The position numbers were made by a program, and so were the translations under genes. A DNA stretch of 64,000 bases from Chitinophagaceae bacterium (GTDB lineage Bacteria > Bacteroidota > Bacteroidia > Chitinophagales > Chitinophagaceae): the NCBI GenBank assembly GCA_016710935.1, contig JADJTY010000014.1:97501-161500 (forward strand), written 5' to 3'. Numbering within the stretch: position 1 is the stretch's first letter; every line of letters begins with the position of its first letter. This document shows, one piece after another, positions 33,377 through 42,818 of this stretch. Under the pieces are notes generated by a model, which ran no database searches, had not been told where the DNA came from, and saw only the letters and a list, made by a program, of their open reading frames with translations.

Positions 33377-36067
33377 TTATTGCCTATTGGCTGTATCCTT
33401 TGGTTTTTTCTTTAGCAGGTTATCAAACAATCCTTTTACCGATTCTTTGGTTTTATCTCCACTGTTTTTTACAGGCGTTGAATCTTTTGCAGCCACCGTA
33501 TCTTTTTTATTTTGCATTTTTTTTCTCAACTCTTCCAGGGCTGCATTTCCCAGTTGCTTCTTTATTGAAGTAAGTGTGTCTTGAGCCGCTTTTTTTGCAC
33601 TGTCAATTTTTGCCTGCGCAAAATCTTTTACCTGCTGCTGCATCTGGTCGGCCAGTTTTTCGCCGCTCTGCTTCAAATCAACTTTTATAGAAGGGTTTGT
33701 AAAAGTTCCGCCCATGGCCAGTTTCAGGTTAACCACATCACTTATTTTCACCGGAATACCCTTTGCATTTATTGCTGCAGCCAGGTTATTTACCAGTTGA
33801 TTGCCCTGGGTGCCCATCAGCGCCCGGGGCAGTTTAAGGTTAATGGCATAATTCAGGGATTGATCAAAACCCTGCAGACCGCCAATCTCCATTTCAATAT
33901 CTTTCAGTTTTACTGTAAAAGGTTTTACCAGCAATTTTCCGTTCGAAAATTCAAAGAATGTTTTCACATCTTTCAGCGAAATTTCCTGCAATTGTTTTAC
34001 ATTCAAAACCGAAGCCATTTTATCAAGTGGCGCAAATTTGCTCAGAAAGCCTTCTATCAAAAATAAATTTCCATTACCCGAAATAGTACTCATATCAATA
34101 TTCATATCATCGCCCAGTTTACCACTGGCCGATAAAACAGAAGTGAGTTTACCTGCCAGGTATTTACCGATCGGCATCAGTTTCTGAGCCGTATTAAAAG
34201 CGTAGAATGTTTTTTGAATGTCCACGCCCGCCACATCATAACTCATGGCTATAGCTGGTTTTGTTTTACTCTCTTTTGTGCTGTACGATCCATTGATTTT
34301 TATTTTACCATCCATAGCATTGCCATTCACATTATTCAGTACAACAGCTTCGTCCTTTACCTGCACAGTTCCGGATAAATTCTGTATATCAACTTTATCG
34401 TACAGCAGCCTGTCGATTTTTGTGTTTAAAACAACATCCAGGTTATCAGGAACAATGAAAGGCTGTGCAGTACTGCCTTTTGAAGTAGTATCTGCCGAAA
34501 CCCCGATCCAGTCATTCAGGTTTATCTTATCGGCATTGATCGCAAGATTGGCACTTAACGGCTTTCCATTCAGCAAATAACTCAGCAGGTTATTGATCTG
34601 TCCGCCACCATCAAAATTTGAATTTTGATATTGCCCGTCCAGGTTGGATACATTGATCTTTGTTGGCGTAAAATCTGCATGCACGGTATTTATTTTTACA
34701 CCCGTTGGATAATCAGCCGATGTGTATTTAAAATTATTTACATTAACAATACCGGCTGCATAAAACTTATTATACTGTTGTTGTTCTATTTCTTTTACAT
34801 TTCCTTTTATACTTACATCGGCATTCATCAGGCCGGCAATGCTGGTGCCTTTTTCCAGCTTCACATAATTGGCAACCTGGCTCAGATCCAGCTTGCCTTT
34901 TGCAGCCGCATCTACAAACATATTGCTTACCGGGTTTTTAACCAGCAGCCTGAAATCAAATGGCTCATTATCTATTGCCAGGTGGCCGTTTGTAATATCC
35001 ACGACCGTGTTATCTGTTTTTCCATCCGGATTATCAACCAATATTTTAAAATTGATCTGCTGCACACCCTTTGGCAGATCGGTATATTTAAATGAACCGT
35101 CTTTTACTTCGGCTGCCAGGTGATAGGCCGGCATAACAGAATCAGCATAAACACCTTTTACAAACCCTTCAAAAATGGCTGTACCTGTTGCCGTAACCTT
35201 ACTGAATTCTTTTTGATAGATTGGTGTTATCAACGATAAGATATTTTTAAAATCGGAAGTTGGTGATTTAAAACTGATATCCATCCCATACCCGTTTGCC
35301 AGCTTATTGACAACACCCTTACCGTCAATTTTTAGTTCATTCAATGAAATATCTGTACCATCAAAGCTGTAGACTCCTTTTTTGTTATCGATCTTTATAT
35401 CTGTATTTACCACTGATCTTACCTTAGACAAATAGGGTATAGCTCCATCATTAAATGAAATAGCATCAGCCGCACTTCTTGTTCTTAAAGTAAACAGGTC
35501 TGCCGTAAAGTCACCGCTGCCGGAATGATTCAGGTTCTCTACAACAACACTTATGTTGTTCTGAACATCCATGTAATTAATGTAGCCGTTCTCAATTGAA
35601 TAATAATCAAGCGCCAGGTTAAAAGGTTTATCGGCGGTATCCTTACCTGTCTTTTCTGCTTCGGATTTTACAATATCCCAATTGGCCAATCCGTCTTTAT
35701 CCACAATAGCATTGATGCGTGGTGATACCAGGAAAATATTGTTGATGTTCATATTACTGCCCCTGATAAAGCTCAGAAAATCTACCGTAGCATCCAGTCT
35801 TTTGGCAGATAATAAAGTATCATCGGCAAAATAATTTATACCAATCACCTGCAGGTCATCCAAACCAATACTCACTTTTGGAAAACGCCTGAAGAAAGAA
35901 ATATCCACCTCTTTAAAATCAACTTTGGCATTCAGGTTTTTATTCACCTCTTTTTTTACCATGGTAACAATCTTCCCTTTAAAAATATAAGGCGTTGCAA
36001 ACAGCAATCCAATTAGTATCAGCAGGATAATAAAAAATATTTTTAAAAACTTTTTTAGCTTCTTCAT
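33377..36067 (-). CDS. AsmA-family envelope protein
   Basis: 896 aa. An N-terminal transmembrane anchor (KKFLKIFFIILLILIGLLF) is followed by KVDFKEVDISFFRRFPKVSIGL, the typical AsmA N-terminal domain. A long strand-rich repeat-like body follows, as in AsmA/TamB lipid-transfer proteins. The last ~110 residues are Lys/Asp-rich and helical (KKAAQDTLTSIKKQLG), probably coiled. These proteins bridge the periplasm and are thought to move phospholipids or affect outer membrane assembly. It is monocistronic, convergent with the FAD enzyme. Confidence 0.88.
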   Translation of the reverse strand: MKKLKKFLKIFFIILLILIGLLFATPYIFKGKIVTMVKKEVNKNLNAKVDFKEVDISFFRRFPKVSIGLDDLQVIGINYFADDTLLSAKRLDATVDFLSFIRGSNMNINNIFLVSPRINAIVDKDGLANWDIVKSEAEKTGKDTADKPFNLALDYYSIENGYINYMDVQNNISVVVENLNHSGSGDFTADLFTLRTRSAADAISFNDGAIPYLSKVRSVVNTDIKIDNKKGVYSFDGTDISLNELKIDGKGVVNKLANGYGMDISFKSPTSDFKNILSLITPIYQKEFSKVTATGTAIFEGFVKGVYADSVMPAYHLAAEVKDGSFKYTDLPKGVQQINFKILVDNPDGKTDNTVVDITNGHLAIDNEPFDFRLLVKNPVSNMFVDAAAKGKLDLSQVANYVKLEKGTSIAGLMNADVSIKGNVKEIEQQQYNKFYAAGIVNVNNFKYTSADYPTGVKINTVHADFTPTKINVSNLDGQYQNSNFDGGGQINNLLSYLLNGKPLSANLAINADKINLNDWIGVSADTTSKGSTAQPFIVPDNLDVVLNTKIDRLLYDKVDIQNLSGTVQVKDEAVVLNNVNGNAMDGKIKINGSYSTKESKTKPAIAMSYDVAGVDIQKTFYAFNTAQKLMPIGKYLAGKLTSVLSASGKLGDDMNIDMSTISGNGNLFLIEGFLSKFAPLDKMASVLNVKQLQEISLKDVKTFFEFSNGKLLVKPFTVKLKDIEMEIGGLQGFDQSLNYAINLKLPRALMGTQGNQLVNNLAAAINAKGIPVKISDVVNLKLAMGGTFTNPSIKVDLKQSGEKLADQMQQQVKDFAQAKIDSAKKAAQDTLTSIKKQLGNAALEELRKKMQNKKDTVAAKDSTPVKNSGDKTKESVKGLFDNLLKKKPKDTANRQ

Positions 36068-36151
36068 AAAATTTTTATTTTAACCGGGTAACCATAACCT
36101 GGCAATTACAGGTAACCAAAAATTATTCCAATAGTTACTTACAAAATAAAA

Positions 36152-36221
36152 TGTCAGCCTCAGATTGCTGAAGGCGGGTTACTTATTTACACATTCCGCC
36201 TTCGACAAGCCCGGGCTGACA
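36152..36221. repeat. TGTCAGCC...GGCTGACA intergenic stem-loop
   Basis: A 70-nt imperfect palindrome: outer arms TGTCAGCC/GGCTGACA and inner arms CTGAAGGCGG/CCGCCTTCGAC around an AT-rich loop. The GTCAGCC and GTCGAAGGCGG words recur at 45135-45183, indicating a dispersed repeat family. It lies just downstream of the MBL gene and could act as its terminator-like end. Confidence 0.65.
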
Positions 36222-36249
36222 CATTGCTACAGGTATTTAAAAATTGCTA

Positions 36250-37680
36250 CTATTCCAACTTTGTTTCGTAATGCATTTCAGGCACTTCCACATCACCAAA
36301 GCCTTTACGCATCAGGCGTTGCTGAAACTCCTGCTGCACCGGGTACTCTCCATGAACAATAAACATTCTTTTTACCGCTGCAGGATCCTGGCAGGCTAAA
36401 AACTGGCACAGGTCATCGTAATCGCCATGGGCACTCATGCTGCGAATAGAACCGATCTCGGCATTCACTTCATGCTGCACACCATAAATATTTACTTCTT
36501 TTGCTCCCGCCATTAATTTACCCCCAAGCGAACGTGGTTCACAATACCCCGTTAATAAAATGGTATTGCGGCTGTTCTCAATATTATTACTGATATGATG
36601 TTTTACCCTGCCTGCATCTGCCATGCCGCTGGCAGAAATGATAACGAAAGGCCCGTTGCGGAAATTCAGCATCTTCGATTCCTCAACCGACTTTATAAAT
36701 TTCAATCCCTTAAAACCAAAGGGATCATTATCCGATTGCAAAATTTTTTGAATGCTCTTATTAAAATACTGCGGATAATGTTTTACAATTTCGGTTGCTT
36801 TTACACTCAGCGGACTGTCTACAAAATAATCCAGGTCGGGTAATCTTCTTTCCAGTTCCAGTTGGTTAAGCGCAAATAAAATTTCCTGTGTGCGGCCAAC
36901 GCTGAATGCAGGAATGATCAGTTTTCCTTTTTTCTGCAGGCAGGCTTTTTCTATCCAATGCAACACCTGGTCGGGTGTGGTGGTAGCATTATCGTGCAGG
37001 CTGTTGCCATAGGTTGATTCTAATATAATATAATCGGCCTGCGAAAATGTTGCAGGCGATTTTAAGATCACATCCCGGTACCGGCCCACATCTCCGCTAA
37101 ACGTAAGGCGGGTAACTTTTCCCCGTCCGACCGGGTCGTCCGGGCGGGCATCTTCGGTAATTTTTAAATGAACAGCGGCGCTGCCAATGATATGGCCTGC
37201 ATCGGTGTATTGCACTTCAATATTTTCATCAACAGTAAACCAGATATCGTAAGGCACCGCCACAAAATGATCAGCTGCTTCCAACGCCTGTGCTGTCGTG
37301 TACAGGGGTTTCAGGTAAGGTAATCCCTGCTGTGCCCTTCTTTTATTTTCATACTTCACCTCATTTTCCTGTATACCGGCCGAGTCTTCCAGCATTACCG
37401 AAGCAAGCTCTTTTGTTGCCGGCGTACAAAATATTTTACCATTAAAACCATCACTAACCAGTTTTGGTAACAAGCCGCAATGATCAATATGTGCATGAGA
37501 CAAAATAACATGTGTTACTCCCATTGCATCAAATCCAAAGCTTCGGTTCATGGCATCGGTTTCTTTACCCATGCCCTGGAACATACCGCAATCAAGCAAA
37601 TATTTTTTGCCGTTTTTTAAACTTATCAGGTGTTTAGACCCTGTAACGGTTCGTGCCGCTCCGTGGAATGCTATTTTCAT
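36250..37680 (-). CDS. Beta-CASP metallo-beta-lactamase fold RNase-like hydrolase
   Basis: 476 aa. The MBL zinc motif HAHIDH is at residues 62-67, with later metal ligands in TDAGHIIGSA and FSGDVGR. The beta-CASP motifs follow: LIIPAFSVGRTQE, then SASGMADAGRVKHH, and a final IVHGE histidine. This arrangement is that of CPSF-73/RNase J-related RNA-processing nucleases (the YsiB/TTHA0252-like branch). An in-frame palindromic insertion adds about nine residues (ARPDDPVGR) near residues 178-187, just before the FSGD ligand strand. The ATG at 37678-37680 directly touches a composite repeat element. RNA cleavage activity is inferred from family only. Confidence 0.9.
   Translation of the reverse strand: MKIAFHGAARTVTGSKHLISLKNGKKYLLDCGMFQGMGKETDAMNRSFGFDAMGVTHVILSHAHIDHCGLLPKLVSDGFNGKIFCTPATKELASVMLEDSAGIQENEVKYENKRRAQQGLPYLKPLYTTAQALEAADHFVAVPYDIWFTVDENIEVQYTDAGHIIGSAAVHLKITEDARPDDPVGRGKVTRLTFSGDVGRYRDVILKSPATFSQADYIILESTYGNSLHDNATTTPDQVLHWIEKACLQKKGKLIIPAFSVGRTQEILFALNQLELERRLPDLDYFVDSPLSVKATEIVKHYPQYFNKSIQKILQSDNDPFGFKGLKFIKSVEESKMLNFRNGPFVIISASGMADAGRVKHHISNNIENSRNTILLTGYCEPRSLGGKLMAGAKEVNIYGVQHEVNAEIGSIRSMSAHGDYDDLCQFLACQDPAAVKRMFIVHGEYPVQQEFQQRLMRKGFGDVEVPEMHYETKLE
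37121..37148 (-). repeat. In-frame palindromic insertion inside the MBL gene
   Basis: CCCCGTCCGACC pairs with GGTCGTCCGGGCGGG within 28 bp, much more GC-rich than the surrounding gene. It encodes ARPDDPVGR between HLKITED and GKVTRLTFSGD. Relatives that I recall run directly from a short turn into the strand, so about 27 nt appear inserted without breaking the frame. Confidence 0.65.
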
Positions 37681-37850
37681 ACCCCCTGCCCCCCTGAAGG
37701 GGGAATCTCAATTCAATTCTTTCTGCTGCATAGCACAGAAAACAATTGAACTAAGTTTTAAAATCTTATAAATGATTTCTATGCAAATCAAAAACTCATT
37801 GTTAAATAATTCCCTTGCCCTGAGTTCCCCCTTCAGGGGCGGAGGGGGTT
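37681..37850 (-). mobile_element. Composite palindromic repeat element, copy 2 (170 bp)
   Basis: This is the inverted second copy of the 31911-32104 element. Read on the minus strand it starts AACCCCCTCC ... AAGGGGGAACTC and ends GGCAGGGGGT directly against the MBL ATG. The core word TGATTTGCATAGAAATCATT is identical to copy 1. The left end (about 37802-37850) lies inside the M20 amidohydrolase gene and supplies its last 15 codons and stop. Confidence 0.75.
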
Positions 37851-39013
37851 GCCAAATACGCCATAAACCCCATTCCCATCTCAATCGCACTTTCATCAAT
37901 ATTAAAAGTTGGCGTATGTACGCCGCTTGTAATTCCTTTTGCTTTGTTGCCGGCACCAATCCTGAAAAAACATCCGGGTATCTGGTGACTGTAATAAGCA
38001 AAGTCTTCGGCTCCCATACGCAGTTCTGTGGTTTCCACATTTTCAGCTCCAATATAGGCTTCGCCTTTCTCCCTGGCAAATGCGTTCAGTGCTTCATCAT
38101 TCAATACAAAAGGATAGCCCACATCAATAGTTATTTCGGCTTCCGCACCCATAGCTGCCACCAGTTCAATGGTTTGTTTTTTTATCAGTTCATGTGCTTT
38201 AAAACGCCACTCTTCGTTCATCGCTCTGAAAGTTCCCATCAGCTTTACTTCGCTGGGTATTACATTGGTTGTATTACCACCCTGGAAAGAAGTGATGGAT
38301 AAAACAGAAGGATTGAACGGGCTGTTGTTCCTGCTCACAATTTGCTGCAGGCTTATAATCAGATGCGATGCAATTAAAATGGTATCGGCTGTATGTTGCG
38401 GTGCAGCAGCATGGCCGCCTTTTCCTTTAATGGTAATGTAGATCTCATCGGCACTTGCCATGATCATTCCTCCTCTGAAACTCAAACGGCCAACCTCCAC
38501 ACCCGGATGCACGTGCAGTGCAAAAATGGAAGAAGGTTTTGGGTTTTCCAACACCCCTTCTTTAATTAAAATACTGGCGCCTCCGGGATTTTTTTCTTCG
38601 CCCGGTTGAAAGATCAGTTTCACTGTTCCCTCCCACTCATTTTTCAATTCATTTAAAATTTTAGCCGCACCCAGCAGGCAGGTTGTATGTACATCATGCC
38701 CGCAGGCATGCATAACGCCCGGCTTTTTCGATTTGTACGGCACATCATTTTCTTCTGTAATGGGCAGTGCATCCATGTCTGCACGCAGTGCTGTAACTTT
38801 TGTATCGGGATTTTTACCTTTTATTAAGCCAACCACACCGGTAGTTGCTTTCACTTCAAAGGGTATTCCAAATTCTGTTAATTTTTTTTGAACAAATGCA
38901 GATGTTTCAAACTCCTGGTAACTCAGTTCCGGATTGGCATGTATCTGGTGGCGAATCTCTATAAATTCAGGGGCATATTTTTTTGCCAGCTGCTGTATTT
39001 GATCTTTTATCAT
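37802..39013 (-). CDS. M20 family amidohydrolase (N-acyl amino acid/hippurate hydrolase type)
   Basis: 403 aa, cytoplasmic di-metal hydrolase. Family motifs are LRADMDALPI, the HACGHDVHTT metal site, FQPGEEKNPGGA and the dimerisation-domain GKGGHAAAPQHTAD. Such enzymes release amino acids from N-acyl derivatives or short peptides. Identity to a specific substrate class (N-acetyl amino acids, hippurate, diaminopimelate derivatives) cannot be decided. The protein's natural end is near MAYLA. The final TPSAPEGGTQGKGII is encoded by a composite repeat element that has replaced the original 3' end. The lost tail is short, so activity is probably kept. Confidence 0.92.
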   Translation of the reverse strand: MIKDQIQQLAKKYAPEFIEIRHQIHANPELSYQEFETSAFVQKKLTEFGIPFEVKATTGVVGLIKGKNPDTKVTALRADMDALPITEENDVPYKSKKPGVMHACGHDVHTTCLLGAAKILNELKNEWEGTVKLIFQPGEEKNPGGASILIKEGVLENPKPSSIFALHVHPGVEVGRLSFRGGMIMASADEIYITIKGKGGHAAAPQHTADTILIASHLIISLQQIVSRNNSPFNPSVLSITSFQGGNTTNVIPSEVKLMGTFRAMNEEWRFKAHELIKKQTIELVAAMGAEAEITIDVGYPFVLNDEALNAFAREKGEAYIGAENVETTELRMGAEDFAYYSHQIPGCFFRIGAGNKAKGITSGVHTPTFNIDESAIEMGMGFMAYLATPSAPEGGTQGKGII

Positions 39014-39085
39014 GCTTAAAAATAACGGTAAACTGTTAAACTAAAAAAGAGTTTCTATGCTGAAACTCTTAATACAGAAAGTAAT

Positions 39086-39547
39086 TTATTTTATTTCTTC
39101 CTTTAAATCTTTATCGGGCTTTACCTCAATGGTATCGGGCACAACATAAACACCACCTTTTACCACGCCGCCTTTTACTATCTGGTTTTTAACTTTTTCA
39201 GCATCTTCTTTTTCCACAAAATCGCCAAACTTCATTTTAATAAACGGTGCCTGGTATGTCATGATTACTTTTTCCTCCGGAAAGTTCTGCAAAAGGTAAG
39301 CCCTTACTTTCATGGCGTAGTCCCTGTTATCGGTTTTTAAAACAAACAGGCGATAACCTTTGGCAAATCGGGCAGCCATTTTGGTATTCATAATGGCTAT
39401 ATCTACCTGTGCCTTTGCCAGCAGGTCCAGCCGTGGGTCTTTATTAACCGTAACTTTCCCGGGCAGGGTTGTATCGGCCGGTGTAGCTTGTGCAAAAAGT
39501 ATTTTACCTGCTGAAAGTATAAATATTAAACATAGTATTTTTTTCAT
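39086..39547 (-). CDS. Exported SPOR-domain-like protein
   Basis: 153 aa. The signal peptide ends ILFAQ. A SPOR-like fold is visible at about residues 62-125: KGYRLFVLKTDNRDYAMKVR, then FPEEKVIMTYQAPFIKMKFGDFVEKEDAEKV, with the usual two-repeat strand-helix pattern. SPOR domains bind denuded glycan strands of peptidoglycan, often at division sites. There is no membrane anchor beyond the signal peptide, so it is probably periplasmic. It lies 72 bp upstream of the M20 gene on the same strand. Confidence 0.8.
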   Translation of the reverse strand: MKKILCLIFILSAGKILFAQATPADTTLPGKVTVNKDPRLDLLAKAQVDIAIMNTKMAARFAKGYRLFVLKTDNRDYAMKVRAYLLQNFPEEKVIMTYQAPFIKMKFGDFVEKEDAEKVKNQIVKGGVVKGGVYVVPDTIEVKPDKDLKEEIK

Positions 39548-39710
39548 GTATTCAAATTTACAAATACCGTTCCAGTATTTTTATGCAAAATACAGCATTA
39601 AATTGCCATAAAAATACCGATTAAGCAGAACTTAATTCATAAGCCCCTGTTAATAAGAGGTAATCATTTGTTATATTTATCGCCAGATTTAAAAACCAAA
39701 ATAAAATTGC

Positions 39711-42700
39711 ATGCAAAAAATCAAATTGCTGTTGATGCTACTCATGTTAAGTGGTATCTCTCCTTTAGTAAACGCACAGGCAACTTTCCAGGTAAATGAT
39801 GTAGCTAATCCAAAAGACGGGCATTATGCATTTACCAATGCCAACATTGTAAAAGATGCCCAAACCACGGTACAAAATGGTACGCTGATCATCCGTCAGG
39901 GGAAAATTGTGGCTGTAGGAAACAATATTTCCATTCCAAAAGATGCGGTAATTATTGATTGCAGGGGCAAATTTATTTACCCCGCTTTTATTGATATTTA
40001 CACAGATTATGGTATTATAGCTGCCAATACAGCCCAGCAAAATATTACCAGTGCAGCTGCTTTTTTCCGCACACAGCAACTCACATCCGGCACCAAGGGT
40101 GCTTATGGCTGGAACCAGGCCATAAAATCCGAGACAGAAGCTCATAAAATTTTCAGCGGCGATGATCCTAAGGCAAAAGCCCTGAGGGATATTGGCTTTG
40201 GCTCGGTACTTACACACCAAAAAGACGGGATTGCACGTGGTAGCGGTGCATTTGTAACCCTTGCCGATCAACCCGACAATTTTGTGATATTAAAAGATAA
40301 AGCTTCGGCTCATTATTCCTTTAGCAAAGGCAGTTCCAGTCAAAGTTATCCCGGTTCTATGATGGGTATGATCGCTTTGCTGCGTCAAAATTACCTGGAT
40401 GCCCAGTGGGATAATAGTAATCCAATTACCGAAGGTGTGAACCTTTCTTTAAAAAGCTGGAACGACAACCAATTGCTTCCACAGATCTTTGAAGCCAATG
40501 ATAAATGGAATGATCTGCGTGCAGATAAAATTGGCGACGAATTTGGTGTACAATATATAATTAAAGGCGGGGGCAATGAGTATCAACGAATAAAAGAAAT
40601 GGCCGAAACAAAAGCATCTTTTATTTTATCGCTGAATTATCCTGCTGCCATGGATGCAGATGATCCGAATGATCTGCGTTTTGTTGGCCTGGATGATCTG
40701 AAGCATTGGGAACTGGCACCATCCAATCCTGCCGCTTTTGAAAAAGCTGGAATTAATTTTTGTTTAACTACAGCCGATCTGGCCAACCCAACTGAGTTTA
40801 TGGCCAACCTGCGTAAAGCTATTGAATATGGTTTAACCGAACAGAAAGCCTTAGACGCACTTACCAAAGCCCCGGCAACGATGCTGGGCATGTATGATAA
40901 AATTGGCAGCCTGGACGCAGGTAAAATTGCAAATTTTTTAATTACATCAGGACCTGTATTTGCTGAAAAGACCGTGTTGTTACAAAACTGGACCCAGGGT
41001 ATAAAAAATGCGGTAAAAGATGAAAACTGGTACGATGTAAAAGGCATATATAATTTAATGACCAATACCATCGGAGGAGCAAGGGCTTTTTCGCTTGAGC
41101 TGAAAGATGCCGGTGTGGCCAGTTTTATTAGCAAAGATACCCTTACCGGTAAATATAGTTTTGATGGCAAACTGGTAAAACTAAGTTATACCGAAGGACG
41201 TGGACCTAATGCCAAAGAAACTATTTTAAGCGGTGCTGCAGCGGGTAATGTATGGAATGGCCGTGGAAGCGATGCACAGGGAAATGTATTTACCTGGACA
41301 GCCACTTTTGATAAAAAAATGGAACCTAAGGCCGACAGTGTGAGGGCCAAACAACCATTGGTTTTAGGAAAAGTAACTTATCCTTTTTTAAGTAATGGCT
41401 GGGAAGAAATGCCGAAGGCTGAAAGCTTCTTAATTAAAAATGCAACGGTATGGACCAGTGAAAAAGATGGCAAACTGGAAAACGCGGATGTATGGGTGAA
41501 AGACGGAAAGATCGCTGCAGTAGGAAAAAATCTTGCAGATCCAACAGCCAGGGTCATTGACGGCACCGGCAAACATGTTACTGCGGGTATTATTGATGAA
41601 CATTCACATATAGCTGCTGCATCTATTAATGAAGGCGGGCAAAGTGTTACCGCTGAGGTGAGGATCGCCGACAACCTCAATCCTGATGATATGAATATTT
41701 ACCGCCAGCTCAGTGGTGGCGTTACCAGCTCTCATATACTGCATGGCTCGGCCAATACCATTGGCGGTCAAACGCAATTAATAAAACTCCGCTGGGGAGC
41801 CAACGACCAGGACCTGAAATTTGCAGGTGCTGATGGCTTTATAAAATTTGCTTTGGGCGAAAACGTAAAAAGAAGTTCGTCCACGCAGGGCAATACCCGT
41901 TTTCCTGATACCAGGATGGGTGTTGACCAGGTACTGATGGATGCATTTCAAAGAGCAACAGATTACCAGCATGCATGGAAAGCTGCAGATGAAAATAATA
42001 AGAAGAAAGGTGCAACACCAATAACCGTTCGCAGAGATTTAGAACTGGATGCATTGGTTGAGATCATGAATAAAAAGAGATTTATTACCTGTCACTCATA
42101 TGTACAAAGTGAAATTAATGCAGCCATGAAAGTGGGCGATAAATTCGGTTTTACTTTCAACACGTTCACCCACATTTTAGAAGGATACAAAGTTGCAGAT
42201 AAAATGAAGGCACATGGTGCACACGCATCAACCTTCAGCGACTGGTGGAATTACAAAATGGAAGTAGTGGACGCCATTCCGTACAATGCCTATATCATGC
42301 ACAAAGTTGGTTTAAATGTAGCCATCAATTCGGATGATGCAGAAATGGCCAGACGCCTGAACCAGGAAGCCGCCAAGAGTGTGAAGTATGGTGGTATGAG
42401 TGAAGAAGATGCCTGGAAAATGATTACCATCAACCCGGCAAAAATGCTGCACATTGATAATAAAGTAGGCAGTATAAAAGTTGGTAAGGATGCCGACCTG
42501 GTTGTTTGGAGCGATAACCCATTGTCTATTTATGCCAAAGCTGAAAAAACAATGGTGGATGGTATTATTTATTTCGACAGGGACAAAGATGCAGCCATGC
42601 GTATTCAAAATAAAAACGAAAAAGCAAGATTGATACAAAAGTTAACTATTGCCAAAAGAACTGCAACACCCGGTGCAGCCGGTGCTGCTGGTGGTCGTGG

Positions 42701-42800
42701 TGCAAGGCCCAGGTTTGAAATTATCAATACCTGCAGCGATCATTACCATAGTCATGGTTTACTGGGTATTGATGCCGATGATGTAGAAAACAATAATTAA
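39711..42800 (+). CDS. Exported double amidohydrolase-fold protein
   Basis: 1029 aa. After a signal peptide (ending LVNAQ) there are two amidohydrolase-fold halves. The first (about 35-440) has the N-terminal strand pattern (TNANIVKDAQ ... GKFIYPAFIDIYTDYG) but lacks the HxH metal motif. The second (about 575-975) has it at His631/His633 (DEHSH), with later ligands in ITCHSYV, FTHILEG and the Asp of NSDDAEM. So only the C-terminal half looks catalytic. A Gly/Ala-rich linker and a short tail follow. It is related to imidazolonepropionase-like exported hydrolases. It is 18 bp from the next gene, which is a third amidohydrolase-like module, so the two products probably act together. The substrate is unknown. 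Confidence 0.88.
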   Translation: MQKIKLLLMLLMLSGISPLVNAQATFQVNDVANPKDGHYAFTNANIVKDAQTTVQNGTLIIRQGKIVAVGNNISIPKDAVIIDCRGKFIYPAFIDIYTDYGIIAANTAQQNITSAAAFFRTQQLTSGTKGAYGWNQAIKSETEAHKIFSGDDPKAKALRDIGFGSVLTHQKDGIARGSGAFVTLADQPDNFVILKDKASAHYSFSKGSSSQSYPGSMMGMIALLRQNYLDAQWDNSNPITEGVNLSLKSWNDNQLLPQIFEANDKWNDLRADKIGDEFGVQYIIKGGGNEYQRIKEMAETKASFILSLNYPAAMDADDPNDLRFVGLDDLKHWELAPSNPAAFEKAGINFCLTTADLANPTEFMANLRKAIEYGLTEQKALDALTKAPATMLGMYDKIGSLDAGKIANFLITSGPVFAEKTVLLQNWTQGIKNAVKDENWYDVKGIYNLMTNTIGGARAFSLELKDAGVASFISKDTLTGKYSFDGKLVKLSYTEGRGPNAKETILSGAAAGNVWNGRGSDAQGNVFTWTATFDKKMEPKADSVRAKQPLVLGKVTYPFLSNGWEEMPKAESFLIKNATVWTSEKDGKLENADVWVKDGKIAAVGKNLADPTARVIDGTGKHVTAGIIDEHSHIAAASINEGGQSVTAEVRIADNLNPDDMNIYRQLSGGVTSSHILHGSANTIGGQTQLIKLRWGANDQDLKFAGADGFIKFALGENVKRSSSTQGNTRFPDTRMGVDQVLMDAFQRATDYQHAWKAADENNKKKGATPITVRRDLELDALVEIMNKKRFITCHSYVQSEINAAMKVGDKFGFTFNTFTHILEGYKVADKMKAHGAHASTFSDWWNYKMEVVDAIPYNAYIMHKVGLNVAINSDDAEMARRLNQEAAKSVKYGGMSEEDAWKMITINPAKMLHIDNKVGSIKVGKDADLVVWSDNPLSIYAKAEKTMVDGIIYFDRDKDAAMRIQNKNEKARLIQKLTIAKRTATPGAAGAAGGRGARPRFEIINTCSDHYHSHGLLGIDADDVENNN

Positions 42801-42818
42801 TCTGAAAAAAACATTCAA

